34,002 nt of DNA. It comes from CAZJHM01 sp964545925 (GTDB lineage: Archaea > Iainarchaeota > Iainarchaeia > Iainarchaeales > CAZJHM01). The notes beneath the pieces are model-generated. The model had not been told where the DNA came from. It did no database searches and worked only from the letters and a program-made list of their open reading frames with translations. The position numbers were made by a program, and so were the translations under genes. The number at the start of each line of letters is the position of its first letter. Within the stretch, counting starts at the first letter, position 1. The stretch covers positions 1 to 34,002 of the forward strand of contig CAZJHM010000005.1 in assembly GCA_964545925.1 (NCBI GenBank). Reading direction: 5' to 3'. Below are positions 1-7,842 of this stretch, piece after piece.

Positions 1-10
1 AAGGAAAAGC

Positions 11-17
11 TTTATAA
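11..17 (+). promoter_or_regulatory. TATA box of the pilus operon
   Basis: TTTATAA is centred 25 nt upstream of the ATG at 39. That spacing predicts a leaderless transcript starting at or next to the start codon. The same geometry recurs at most first genes in this window. Confidence 0.6.
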
Positions 18-38
18 TCCTTAAACCATTTTTATATA

Positions 39-1844
39 ATGGACGATGCCTATCTAGAAGAACTTATGAAAAAGCTGAAAAAAACAGCAAAAGAAACTCC
101 TTCTCAAAAAAATCAATTTAAAAAAGAAATATCAAAAGACCCTGATTTTGCATTTAAGTCTCAAGAAGATGCTTTAAGAAGAGATTTTGATTTAGATTCT
201 TTAGAAAAAGAAGATGTAAAGAAAAGAGCACATATTGAAAAAGAAAAATTCACAGAAGAAATGAATACTCCAATAACAAGAGATTCTTTACAAAAAGGAG
301 ATACAAAAATATTTTCAAAAGGAGAAAAAGGAATAGAACCTTTGCCAAAAGAAGAAGAGAAATCACAAGTAGAACTAGAATTGGAAAAATCAAGAGATAA
401 AATAATAATAGAAGAAAAAGAAAATCTAGAAATTTTCAGAATTCCCGGAAAACCTCTCCTTTACTACCATGTTCCTGTCACTCGTCCAACTCCTCAAGAA
501 AGATTAATAATTAACACAATAAAAGAAGTTGCAACAAGAATAATTTCTTTTAGTCCTTACAAAATAAGAGACCCAGAACAAAGAAGACACATCTATAAAT
601 ATAAAATAATTGAAATAATTCGTTCAAGTCCAGAATTAAAAATCCCAGAAGCAAGAACAGAGTTTTATGCAGAAGCAGTAGTCAGAGAAATGATTGGATA
701 TGGAATAATTGACCAATTCTTAAAAGATGATAATTTAGAAGAAGTAATGGTAATAGGTTCTAGACAACCTGTTTTCCTTTTTCACAGAAAACATGACATG
801 ATGCTTTCAAATGTTGAGTTTTATTCAGACCAAGAAGTCCAAGATTTAATAAACAGAATAGCAAGAGAAGTTGGAAGAAGAGTTGATTTGTCTTCTCCTC
901 TCTTAGATGCAAGATTGCCAGATGGTTCTCGTGTAAATGCAACAATCCCTCCTGTTTCTGTTTCAGGTTCTTCATTAACAATTAGAAAATTCAGAAAAGA
1001 CCCTTATTCAGTAATTGATTTGATAAACATGGGAACATTAGATTCTCAAGTAGCAGCTTTTTTGTGGGTTGCAGTTGAAGGAATGAAATCAAAACCAGCA
1101 AATATTTTAATTGCAGGAGGAACAGGTTCAGGAAAAACAACAACTTTGAATGTCTTAGTTTCATATATAACTCCAAGAGAAAGAATAATTACAATTGAAG
1201 ACACTGCTGAATTAAGTTTGCCTTTACAACATTGGATAAGATTAGAATCCCGTCCACCAGGAATAGAAGGAACAGGAGAAATAACTTTGGATATTTTAAC
1301 AAAAAACTCATTAAGAATGCGTCCAGACAGAATAATTGTAGGAGAAATAAGACATGATGAAGCTTTCAGTCTTTTCACAGCAATGAACACAGGACATGCA
1401 GGAAGTATGGGAACTGTTCACGCAAACACAGCACTTGAAACAATTGTTCGTGTAACTTCTCCCCCTATGAATGTCCCTCAAACAATGCTTTCAGGTTTAA
1501 ATTTTATATTAGTTCAAAACAGAATCCATGACCCAAAGAAAGGAACAATCAGAAGAATAACAGAATTATCTGAAGTTACAGGAGTTTTAGTTGGAAAACC
1601 ACAAACCCAAACATTGTTTACTTGGGACCCTGTCACAGATTCTTTTAAAAAAGCAGAAGGAGTTTCAGAATTCATAAGAGATTTAACTAAATACACAGGA
1701 TTAACAAAACAACAAATAGATAAAGAAATAGAAAATAGAAAGAATTTTATAGAACAACTTAGAAAAGATAAGATAAGAGACCAACAACAAGTTTCACAAA
1801 AAATGTTGGAATATTTAATGAGAGCCGATGAAAATGCAAAATAA
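39..1844 (+). CDS. Type IV pilus/secretion ATPase (TadA/PilB-GspE superfamily)
   Basis: This is a cytoplasmic hexameric-type ATPase expected to power assembly of the pilus-like filament encoded downstream. The Walker A motif GGTGSGKTT lies at residues 360-368, a Walker B-like IIVGEIR near 432-438, and a His-box-like TGHAGSMGTVHANT just after it. The region 200-350 resembles the N-terminal domain of archaeal T2S/T4P ATPases. Residues 1-130 form a Lys/Glu-rich, probably coiled or disordered extension that is not part of the catalytic core. The start is the ATG 25 nt after a TATA box. The stop overlaps the next gene by 17 nt, and the following two genes are platform proteins, so the ATPase-TadC-TadC order supports the call. 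Archaellum FlaI is less likely because no other archaellum genes are present. Confidence 0.93.
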   Translation: MDDAYLEELMKKLKKTAKETPSQKNQFKKEISKDPDFAFKSQEDALRRDFDLDSLEKEDVKKRAHIEKEKFTEEMNTPITRDSLQKGDTKIFSKGEKGIEPLPKEEEKSQVELELEKSRDKIIIEEKENLEIFRIPGKPLLYYHVPVTRPTPQERLIINTIKEVATRIISFSPYKIRDPEQRRHIYKYKIIEIIRSSPELKIPEARTEFYAEAVVREMIGYGIIDQFLKDDNLEEVMVIGSRQPVFLFHRKHDMMLSNVEFYSDQEVQDLINRIAREVGRRVDLSSPLLDARLPDGSRVNATIPPVSVSGSSLTIRKFRKDPYSVIDLINMGTLDSQVAAFLWVAVEGMKSKPANILIAGGTGSGKTTTLNVLVSYITPRERIITIEDTAELSLPLQHWIRLESRPPGIEGTGEITLDILTKNSLRMRPDRIIVGEIRHDEAFSLFTAMNTGHAGSMGTVHANTALETIVRVTSPPMNVPQTMLSGLNFILVQNRIHDPKKGTIRRITELSEVTGVLVGKPQTQTLFTWDPVTDSFKKAEGVSEFIRDLTKYTGLTKQQIDKEIENRKNFIEQLRKDKIRDQQQVSQKMLEYLMRADENAK

Positions 1845-2913
1845 AATAGACCCAGAAAAAATAGACAAAATCGTAAAAAGATTACAAAAAAAATACGAAA
1901 TTAGTCCAGAAGAAGTTTCAGGCGAACTAAAGAAAATGAAAGAATTAGTCTCAACTGGACAAACAAAAGTTGAACTTCAAACCCCCTCTTCTTTTAAAAC
2001 AGCATCAGACCCTCGCTTAAGAACAATCGCAAAAACATATTTTTCCTTCCACCTTCTTCTTGAACCAATCACAAAAATATTAGCAAAAACCCCTGTTGTA
2101 AGAGAACTTTCTTTTTATCTTTATTCTTCAAACATGCCTTTTTCAACAGCCCAATATTTAGTTTTAAGTGTAACATCAGCTTTCATAATTTATGCAATTA
2201 CTCTTTTCATATTAATAACAACAAGTTTTTTCTCTTCATTTGATTTAACAGTAAAACTTATTGCAATATTTCTTGTTCCGTTTGGTTTAGCAACTTTATT
2301 TTTCGCAATCCTTCTTTTAGTCCCTAAAAGAGCAGCTATGAAGAGAGGAAAAGAAATAACAGCTGAACTTCCATTTGCTCTAAGACATATAGCAACAGAA
2401 ATATCTTCAGGAATAGGATTATACAGAACAATCCAAGCAATTGCTGCCTTGGACTATGGCCCTTTAAGTGAAGAAATGGCAAGAGCAGTAAGAGAAATAG
2501 AAGAAGGATTAGACACAACCGAAGCTCTGAAAAATCTAGCTTACAGAACTCAAAGTCAACCTTTGAAAAAAGCATGTCTCCATATTGTCAGAGCAATGAG
2601 AATAGGAGGAACTTTAAGTGCTGTAATAAATGATATTGCAGAAGATACTTCTTTTGAAATACAAATGCAAATAAGAGAGTTTGCAGCAAAAATGAATCTT
2701 TTTGGAGTAATTTTTATTTTTGCAATTATTGTCTTTCCAGTTATGATTGCAATCTTAGGTGCAATTAGAAATTCAGCTTTGTCTTCAATGGCAACAATTT
2801 TCCAAGCAATTCCAATCACAATTCCCTTTATGTTTATTTTTTATATAATTATTCTTCCATTTATCTTAGTCAGTCTAATAGTATATATACGCTCTATCCA
2901 ACCGAGGTTTTAG
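1828..2913 (+). CDS. Pilus platform protein, TadC/GspF-type (first of two)
   Basis: This is an inner-membrane platform protein with a T2SF domain, the partner of the upstream ATPase. Four membrane segments are visible at about residues 110-136, 142-165, 290-313 and 328-354. The cytoplasmic helical T2SF domain between the second and third pairs (about 170-285) carries the typical ELPFALRHIATEISSG start and a repeated GG(T/x)L turn. Residues 1-90 are charged and soluble. The ATG lies inside the ATPase gene (17-nt overlap), indicating translational coupling. Together with the next gene it matches the paired TadB/TadC arrangement found in many archaeal type IV pilus loci. Confidence 0.88.
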   Translation: MKMQNKIDPEKIDKIVKRLQKKYEISPEEVSGELKKMKELVSTGQTKVELQTPSSFKTASDPRLRTIAKTYFSFHLLLEPITKILAKTPVVRELSFYLYSSNMPFSTAQYLVLSVTSAFIIYAITLFILITTSFFSSFDLTVKLIAIFLVPFGLATLFFAILLLVPKRAAMKRGKEITAELPFALRHIATEISSGIGLYRTIQAIAALDYGPLSEEMARAVREIEEGLDTTEALKNLAYRTQSQPLKKACLHIVRAMRIGGTLSAVINDIAEDTSFEIQMQIREFAAKMNLFGVIFIFAIIVFPVMIAILGAIRNSALSSMATIFQAIPITIPFMFIFYIIILPFILVSLIVYIRSIQPRF

Positions 2914-2914
2914 A

Positions 2915-3835
2915 ATGTTAGAAAATATTCAATTCATAAAAAAATACGAAAGATATATGAGAATCTCAAAAATAAACATAAAGCCAGAAATTTGGCTTAT
3001 TCTAGGGCTAATGGTATCAATAGCAATAGGAATTCTTTCTTATTTTGTTATTACTACTGCCTTTACTCTTGTCTCACCTTTCCTTTCTTTTGTAATTTTT
3101 TTAGTTGTTTTGGATTTTTTCTGGGGTTATCCTTATTTCAAAACTCAAAGTATCATAGATCAAATTGAAAAAATGTTTCCTTCGGTTTTAAGAGAAATGG
3201 CAGACATTCTAAAAGCAGGAGGAACATATGAATATGCTTTAAGAGAAATAAAAAATAGTGATTATGGCCCAATCTCATCTTATTTTGAAAAAATTGTTAG
3301 AAAAATAGATGAAGGAGGAACTTTGGAAGAAAGTCTTTTTGCTTTTTCAGCAGAAATAGATTCAAAGATAATCAAAAGAACAATGACAATAATTGTTGAT
3401 TCAATAAAAGCAGGAGCAAAACTCTCGCAAGTTTTGGAAGAAATATCAGAAGATGCTCGTTCCATCTATAAACTTGGAATAGAGAGAAAAACACAAACAA
3501 TGCTCCAAACAGCATTCTTAGTTGCAGCAGGAACATTTGTTGCACCTGTAATTTTTGGGTTAGTTGGAACAATTGTTTCAGTCCTTTTAAAATCTTCCAC
3601 TGGTTTAGTATATGATTCTTTAGTCATAGAACAAGCAATACAAAGCAGAGTATTTATTCTTGATTTGTTCATAATTTATATTTTCATTTCAAATGTATCT
3701 GTTGGTTTAATGGTTTCTTTAATGAGAGAAGGAACAATAAACAAAAGTTTTTTTATTATCCCTATCCTTTTATTAATAAGTTATACAGTATATTATGTGT
3801 CTACTATGTTCTCAGCAAACATGTTAGGTGTTTAA
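2915..3835 (+). CDS. Pilus platform protein, TadC/GspF-type (second of two)
   Basis: This is a second T2SF-domain membrane protein of 306 residues, paralogous in layout to the gene just upstream. Two N-terminal membrane segments (about 27-75) are followed by a cytoplasmic helical domain (about 85-195, beginning FPSVLREMADILKAGG). Three hydrophobic segments follow (about 199-225, 246-270, 278-300). It starts one base after the upstream stop, and its own stop precedes the first prepilin gene by one base, so it is an operon-internal gene. With its neighbour it probably forms a hetero-oligomeric platform over the ATPase. Confidence 0.87.
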   Translation: MLENIQFIKKYERYMRISKINIKPEIWLILGLMVSIAIGILSYFVITTAFTLVSPFLSFVIFLVVLDFFWGYPYFKTQSIIDQIEKMFPSVLREMADILKAGGTYEYALREIKNSDYGPISSYFEKIVRKIDEGGTLEESLFAFSAEIDSKIIKRTMTIIVDSIKAGAKLSQVLEEISEDARSIYKLGIERKTQTMLQTAFLVAAGTFVAPVIFGLVGTIVSVLLKSSTGLVYDSLVIEQAIQSRVFILDLFIIYIFISNVSVGLMVSLMREGTINKSFFIIPILLLISYTVYYVSTMFSANMLGV

Positions 3836-3836
3836 A

Positions 3837-3998
3837 ATGAAAATCTTAAAATCTCAAAAAGCCCAAGGAGCAATAGAATATCTTCTCTTAATCGGAGGAG
3901 CAATACTTATAGCAACTTTAATTGGTTTTTATCTAAAAACTATACCTCAACAAACTTCAGGTTCAATTGAAACAAAAGCCGAAGAGGCATTTAAGTGA
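3837..3998 (+). CDS. Class III signal-peptide prepilin, 53 aa
   Basis: This short prepilin is the likely major-type filament subunit. The N-terminus carries a basic KILKSQKA leader, a predicted prepilin-peptidase cut between Ala9 and Gln10, and QGAIEYLLLIGGAI with Glu at mature position 5. A hydrophobic helix runs to about residue 34, followed by only about 19 polar residues ending in a charged tail. It lies directly after the platform gene (one-base gap) and before a second small prepilin. The very small mature size is typical of archaeal class III pilins. It is related in its N-terminus to the partial prepilin at 33891. Confidence 0.85.
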   Translation: MKILKSQKAQGAIEYLLLIGGAILIATLIGFYLKTIPQQTSGSIETKAEEAFK

Positions 3999-4002
3999 TA
4001 TT

Positions 4003-4170
4003 ATGGCAAGAGCTCAGGTTTCATTTGAATACCTAATTTTAACAACCTTTACAATCGCCTTAGCTATTTTTGCAGCCCTAATCTTAGATGTAATTAATTC
4101 AGTAGCCTCTGCATCAACAACTAAAGCTCAAAATTATTTCAACAAAACAGTTTCATCAATCCTAAAGTGA
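4003..4170 (+). CDS. Class III signal-peptide prepilin, 55 aa
   Basis: This is a second very small prepilin, reading MARAQVSFEYLIL with a predicted cut before Gln5 and Glu at mature position 5. The hydrophobic helix continues to about residue 30, and the tail is short and polar with Ser/Thr/Asn. I chose the ATG at 4003 because it sits four bases after the previous stop and gives a compact leader; an in-frame upstream ATG at 3967 would lie inside the preceding gene and put about 17 residues in front. It is the likely substrate of the prepilin peptidase encoded next. Confidence 0.82.
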   Translation: MARAQVSFEYLILTTFTIALAIFAALILDVINSVASASTTKAQNYFNKTVSSILK

Positions 4171-4174
4171 TTTG

Positions 4175-5200
4175 ATGATTAATACTTTAGCAGTTGCTTT
4201 TTATCTTTTAATTTCCACATACACAGACATAAAGGAAAGAATAGTTCCTGATTTTCTAACTTATTCTTTTTTCTTCATAGGTTTAATTTTCAGTTCCTAC
4301 CAAATTCTCTCAGGTTCTTTAGACATTTTCTTTTTTCTTTCAGTAGTTATCTTAACTTTACTTTTTTCTCTTTTTCTTTATAAGACAGGAGCATGGGCAG
4401 GAGGAGATGTAAAACTTTTTTTAACAATCTCAGTTTGGACTCCTTTCAATCCTTGTCTTTTTTCCCAATGCCTTCCTTCTGTTTTTTTCACATTTGAACT
4501 TTTCCTTCTTTCAGCCTTCCTTATCCTTCCTTTTGCTTTCTTAAAATCCGCTTATATTTTTATCAAAGACAAAAAGAAAAGAGAAATTTCCATTTCTTAT
4601 CTTATACCAAAAATATATTCTTCTCTTTTTTATATTCCTGTTGTCTTTGCCTCTTATTATATTTCAACAAATATTTTCACAAACCCAATCATTTTTATCT
4701 TTCTTTTTGTCTACATGTTTCTCCCTTCTGATTTACGAAAATTAATTTCTTTCCTTTCTCTCCCATTCCTTTTCTTTAATTTTATATCTTTTTTAACAAC
4801 AGCAATTCTTATTTTAGTCTTCACATTTCTCCTTTCTTTTTATTCACTTTCCAAAACTCTTCTCCGTAAGACAAAATCAGTAAATGATTTAAAAGAAGGA
4901 GATATAACAGCCCAAACTCTAATAACAGAGGGAGAAAAAATAATTCCTGTTTCTCTAAATTTCAAGTCTATTCTAAAAGGGGATTTTTCAACTCTTCTTC
5001 CAAAAAATATCTTCATAGCTGGATTTGATGCAAATGGTTTAGAAAATGAGCAAATCTCAATCTTAAAAGAAAAAGCAAAAAAGAATTTAGCCCCTAAACT
5101 AATTGCAGTCAAGGAATCTGCTCCATTTGTTCCATTTGTTCTCTTAGCATACATTTTATTAATAAGTTTAGGTGATTTTATATTAGGTGTTTTCATTTGA
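4175..5200 (+). CDS. Prepilin peptidase, A24 (GxGD aspartyl) family
   Basis: This is a membrane-embedded aspartyl protease that should remove the short leaders of the class III prepilins around it. The two catalytic aspartates are visible: Asp18 in YTDIKERIVPD and Asp78 in the GGDVKL motif. The first ~225 residues are multispanning. A soluble segment of about 80 residues (around 235-315) and a final hydrophobic helix follow, an archaeal-type C-terminal extension beyond the catalytic core. At 341 residues it is longer than minimal preflagellin peptidases. The ATG at 4175 is preferred to a TTG just before it. The gene overlaps the next start (TTG inside its stop region), so it is translated within the pilus operon. 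Confidence 0.9.
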   Translation: MINTLAVAFYLLISTYTDIKERIVPDFLTYSFFFIGLIFSSYQILSGSLDIFFFLSVVILTLLFSLFLYKTGAWAGGDVKLFLTISVWTPFNPCLFSQCLPSVFFTFELFLLSAFLILPFAFLKSAYIFIKDKKKREISISYLIPKIYSSLFYIPVVFASYYISTNIFTNPIIFIFLFVYMFLPSDLRKLISFLSLPFLFFNFISFLTTAILILVFTFLLSFYSLSKTLLRKTKSVNDLKEGDITAQTLITEGEKIIPVSLNFKSILKGDFSTLLPKNIFIAGFDANGLENEQISILKEKAKKNLAPKLIAVKESAPFVPFVLLAYILLISLGDFILGVFI

Positions 5201-5715
5201 ATAAAAAAGCCCAAGTAATAATAGAATTTATGTTAATCCTCTTTATCATAATGGTTTACATAAGTGAAGTTCTTCTTCCTTCTGCAGACATAGCAACAAA
5301 CACACTTTTTGATTCCTCAAATTTATCAAAACTAGATATTCAAGTCCAAAGATTAGATAGAATTGCAAACCAAATAGCCTATCATTCTGGCTCCATTTAT
5401 TATCTTCCTTTCTATATCCCAAATGATTCTAATTTTTTCTGCACAGAAGATAATTACATAGCCTATACTCTAAAACTTACTTCAACAGATAATCCTAAAC
5501 CTTGTCTAACAGGAGATAATACACCAACAAACCCAACAGAAAACTGTTGTTATTCTTATAATGGGTTTATCCATTGTTCAAAGAAAATAACAAATTCGTA
5601 TATTTGGAATTGTACTCAAAACCCTCAACTTTTCATAAAAGGACCATTTTCAGGAATATTAATTTTGCAAACTCTTTCAGCAGGTTCTGTAAGTGTAACT
5701 ATACAGGAGGGATAA
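5197..5715 (+). CDS. Class III signal-peptide prepilin-like protein, 172 aa
   Basis: The N-terminus MNKKAQVIIEFMLI has a basic leader, a predicted cut before Gln6 and Glu at mature position 5. A hydrophobic helix is followed by a ~140-residue extracellular domain with several cysteines (including a CC pair) and many Asn/Thr/Tyr residues. The start is TTG, overlapping the stop of the peptidase gene. A GGTG ribosome-binding site lies 7 nt upstream and no better start exists. It is larger than the two small pilins, so it may be a minor or adhesin-like pilin; that role is inference. Confidence 0.78.
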   Translation: MNKKAQVIIEFMLILFIIMVYISEVLLPSADIATNTLFDSSNLSKLDIQVQRLDRIANQIAYHSGSIYYLPFYIPNDSNFFCTEDNYIAYTLKLTSTDNPKPCLTGDNTPTNPTENCCYSYNGFIHCSKKITNSYIWNCTQNPQLFIKGPFSGILILQTLSAGSVSVTIQEG

Positions 5716-5716
5716 T

Positions 5717-6337
5717 GTGCAAAGATTTCAAACTGCTATTGAATTTTTAATTTTAATTTCTATTCTCTTGGCTGGAGGAATTTTCATAGCACATTATTTC
5801 TATGAACTTCAACCTTCAATTGCTGTAGTTTCTCAAATCAGAATTTCTGTAAATGATTGCCTTTCTTCAACAAAAAGTATTCTTCTTTTAACAGATGTTT
5901 CAATTAAAGATTCAAACATTTATCTTTCAGTTTCTCCTGATTATAATATCCCTATTTTATGTCTTTATGAACTTTGTTCTTACTCTGAATCGAATTTTGT
6001 AGATGAGATAACTGTTCTTGTAAATAATGTTCCATATCTATGTTCAACAATTGAACTACCAGAAGAACCAGAAGAACCAGAAGAACCAGAAGAACCAGAA
6101 GAACCCGAAGACTTAGAAACAGAAATAACAAATTTCATGAATACTTGTCTCCAAGATTTTAACCCAATTTTATTTGTAGATAATGTTCTTATAATAGAAC
6201 CAGAAATTCATATTTTTGTCTCACCTATGGAAGAATTTATTCCTCCACACTGTTCAAACGAAGCCTGCACTATTGCATCTAATTATTTCCAGAATCCAAT
6301 AATAGTCGTAAATGGAATGTATGATATTTGTCCTTAG
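5717..6337 (+). CDS. Prepilin-like protein with duplicated cysteine-rich domain and Pro-Glu-Glu linker
   Basis: The protein starts with GTG, behind an AGGAGGG site 5 nt upstream, and reads MQRFQTAIEFLIL. That gives a class III-like leader of four residues and Glu at mature position 5. After the membrane helix come two similar domains of about 65-70 residues. Each has the pattern (D/T)CL, ILxxxxV, IxVSP, IPxxCxxxxC, a V(L/V)(N)-type strand and a final (L/I)C. They are separated by an acidic EEP repeat (residues about 115-132). The two halves clearly derive from one duplicated unit. It is the last gene of the pilus operon before a T-run. Function is unknown; a surface-exposed minor pilin is the most economical reading. 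Confidence 0.75.
   Translation: MQRFQTAIEFLILISILLAGGIFIAHYFYELQPSIAVVSQIRISVNDCLSSTKSILLLTDVSIKDSNIYLSVSPDYNIPILCLYELCSYSESNFVDEITVLVNNVPYLCSTIELPEEPEEPEEPEEPEEPEDLETEITNFMNTCLQDFNPILFVDNVLIIEPEIHIFVSPMEEFIPPHCSNEACTIASNYFQNPIIVVNGMYDICP
6059..6112 (+). repeat. 9-bp tandem repeat (CCAGAAGAA) coding Pro-Glu-Glu
   Basis: Five perfect copies of CCAGAAGAA are followed by one degenerate copy. They encode the acidic Pro-Glu-Glu linker between the duplicated domains of the prepilin-like protein. The unit is a multiple of three, so copy-number changes would alter linker length without breaking the frame. Confidence 0.9.
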
Positions 6338-6346
6338 ACAATTGCC

Positions 6347-6352
6347 TTTTTT
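6347..6352 (+). terminator. T-run after the pilus operon
   Basis: A run of six T lies 10 bases after the last stop of the operon. Archaeal RNA polymerase can terminate on such U-tracts without a hairpin. The assignment rests on position and composition only. Confidence 0.35.
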
Positions 6353-6360
6353 AAAAAAAC

Positions 6361-6368
6361 TTTAAAAA
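6361..6368 (+). promoter_or_regulatory. TATA box of the OB-fold/TctA-like pair
   Basis: TTTAAAAA is centred 26.5 nt before the ATG at 6391, matching the leaderless-promoter geometry seen elsewhere in the window and supporting that start over an internal ATG at 6412. Confidence 0.5.
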
Positions 6369-6390
6369 GCAAAATCTTTCTTTCTTTCTA

Positions 6391-6705
6391 ATGTTTCTCT
6401 CTGAAACCCAAATGAAAAAATTCCTAATCCTTTTCTCGCTTCTTTCTCTTTCTCTTCTTTCACTTTCAATTCTCTTGCTTCAACCAGAAAAAGTCCAAAC
6501 AATAACAGAACTTCACATAGGAAAAACAATTCTAATCCAAGGAATCCCTGAAAACATAGTTTATAAAAATTCCTCAATCTCTTTTACAATCAATAGCAAC
6601 AAAGTAATTTCATATCTCCCTTTGCCAATAAATTCATTTATTTGCATAAAAGGAAAAGTTCTATCTTCTCTAATTTTAGAAGCACAGGAGATTTATCAAT
6701 GTTAG
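6391..6705 (+). CDS. Membrane-anchored small protein with OB-fold-like domain
   Basis: The 104-residue protein has one N-terminal hydrophobic segment (about residues 9-32), either a signal anchor or an uncleaved signal. About 70 residues follow with alternating beta-like strands, GKTILIQGIP, SISFTIN, FICIKGKVL and LILEAQEI. That spacing resembles the five-strand OB-fold of small nucleic-acid-binding proteins. The resemblance is by pattern only. It overlaps the start of the TctA-like membrane gene by seven bases, so the two are translationally coupled and may work together. If the anchor is membrane-spanning, the OB domain would probably face outside. Confidence 0.6.
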   Translation: MFLSETQMKKFLILFSLLSLSLLSLSILLLQPEKVQTITELHIGKTILIQGIPENIVYKNSSISFTINSNKVISYLPLPINSFICIKGKVLSSLILEAQEIYQC

Positions 6706-7802
6706 AACTAATCTTTGCAGGTTTTTTAGCAGGAATAGTTTCAGGTTTAATCCCAGGCATACATGTAAATCTTCTTGCTTTAGCAATTCCTTTTCTTTCT
6801 CCACCTTTTGCAGTTTTTTTAGTCTCAATGGCAATAACCCATACTTTCATAGATTTTATTCCTTCTCTTCTCCAAGGTGCCCCTATTGAAGACAAAAATC
6901 TTCTTCCCTCACAAAAGTTTTTTCTTCAAGGCAAAGCAAGAGAAGCAATAATTCTAACAGTTTTTGGAGGTTTTTTTTCAGTTCTTTTCATTTCTCTTCT
7001 CATCTTGCCTCTTCTTTTCCTTCTTCCTTTTTTAACTCTTTTTCTCCCTGTCTTAACAATCTTTGTCCTTCTTTTTTTCATAGCCTTTTTCTTAGATTCT
7101 CCTTCGCCTCTTCCTTTTATTTTTTCTTCATGGCTAGGAATTATAGCTTTTTCTTCCTTTGCCCCAAATATGATTTTCTGCCTAATCTCTGGTTTTTTTG
7201 GATTAGGCACAAATCTCCATATTTTATTTTCACAGAAAACTCAAGTTATCCAAAAAAAAGAAAATTTAGAAACAAATCTTAACCCAAATTTTCTCCCAAT
7301 GATTTTTTCTTCTTTTATAGTTTCTCTTTTTCCAGGGATAGGCACAGCAAATGCTTATTCAATTTCTGGAAAAATAAAAAAATATACTGATTCTGAAAAA
7401 ATGTTTATAGCTGGAGGAACAAATACAACATCAGCAATTTTCTCTTTAATAGTTCTTTTTTCAATAAACAAAACCCGCACAGGATTAACAATAATGCTCC
7501 AACAACTTTCACAAATTACTCCAGAAACAGTTTTCTTTTTCTTCTCAACAATTATTTTTGTTTCATCTATTTCTTCTCTCTTGATTTTTCATATTCCTTT
7601 ATTTTCAATTAACACAAAAAAACTCAATCTTTTAATAATCATTTTTCTCACTTTTCTTTCTTTTCTTTTCTCAGGTTTTTTTGGTTTTATAATTTTTCTA
7701 ACTGCCGGAGCAATAGGTTTCCTAACAATCTTACTTAATACAAGACGTTCAACAAACATGGCTTGCATAATCACTCCAGTTGTTATTCAATATATTTTGT
7801 AA
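6699..7802 (+). CDS. TctA-like multispanning membrane protein (DUF112/COG1784-type)
   Basis: This is a 367-residue integral membrane protein with about ten hydrophobic segments. Two related signature turns are visible, GLIPGIHVN near the N-terminus and PGIGTANAYS near residue 215, each after a helix. This matches the inverted-repeat layout of the TctA/tripartite tricarboxylate transporter permease family, of which archaea have a shorter, poorly understood branch. No TctB or TctC partner is encoded nearby, so tricarboxylate transport is not supported. The ATG at 6699 has an AGGAG site 8 nt upstream and overlaps the stop of the preceding gene; a longer in-frame version from 6642 lies wholly inside that gene and is not preferred. 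Confidence 0.7.
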   Translation: MLELIFAGFLAGIVSGLIPGIHVNLLALAIPFLSPPFAVFLVSMAITHTFIDFIPSLLQGAPIEDKNLLPSQKFFLQGKAREAIILTVFGGFFSVLFISLLILPLLFLLPFLTLFLPVLTIFVLLFFIAFFLDSPSPLPFIFSSWLGIIAFSSFAPNMIFCLISGFFGLGTNLHILFSQKTQVIQKKENLETNLNPNFLPMIFSSFIVSLFPGIGTANAYSISGKIKKYTDSEKMFIAGGTNTTSAIFSLIVLFSINKTRTGLTIMLQQLSQITPETVFFFFSTIIFVSSISSLLIFHIPLFSINTKKLNLLIIIFLTFLSFLFSGFFGFIIFLTAGAIGFLTILLNTRRSTNMACIITPVVIQYIL

Positions 7803-7813
7803 TTAATAATGTA

Positions 7814-7821
7814 TTTTATAC
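7814..7821 (+). promoter_or_regulatory. TATA box of the JAMM protease gene
   Basis: TTTTATAC is centred 25.5 nt before the ATG at 7843, implying a leaderless single-gene transcript. Confidence 0.55.
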
Positions 7822-7842
7822 TTTACAACCAAAAAGAATATT

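Noticed and set aside
760..981. Antisense open frame inside the ATPase gene
   Set aside because: It lies opposite a gene with clear motifs; its composition (Leu/Phe-rich) is the usual shadow of A/T-rich coding DNA. The same holds for all other antisense frames over recognised genes.
39..5200. Archaellum operon
   Set aside because: No FlaB archaellins, FlaF, FlaG or FlaH genes occur; two TadC-type platform proteins indicate a type IV pilus-like system instead.
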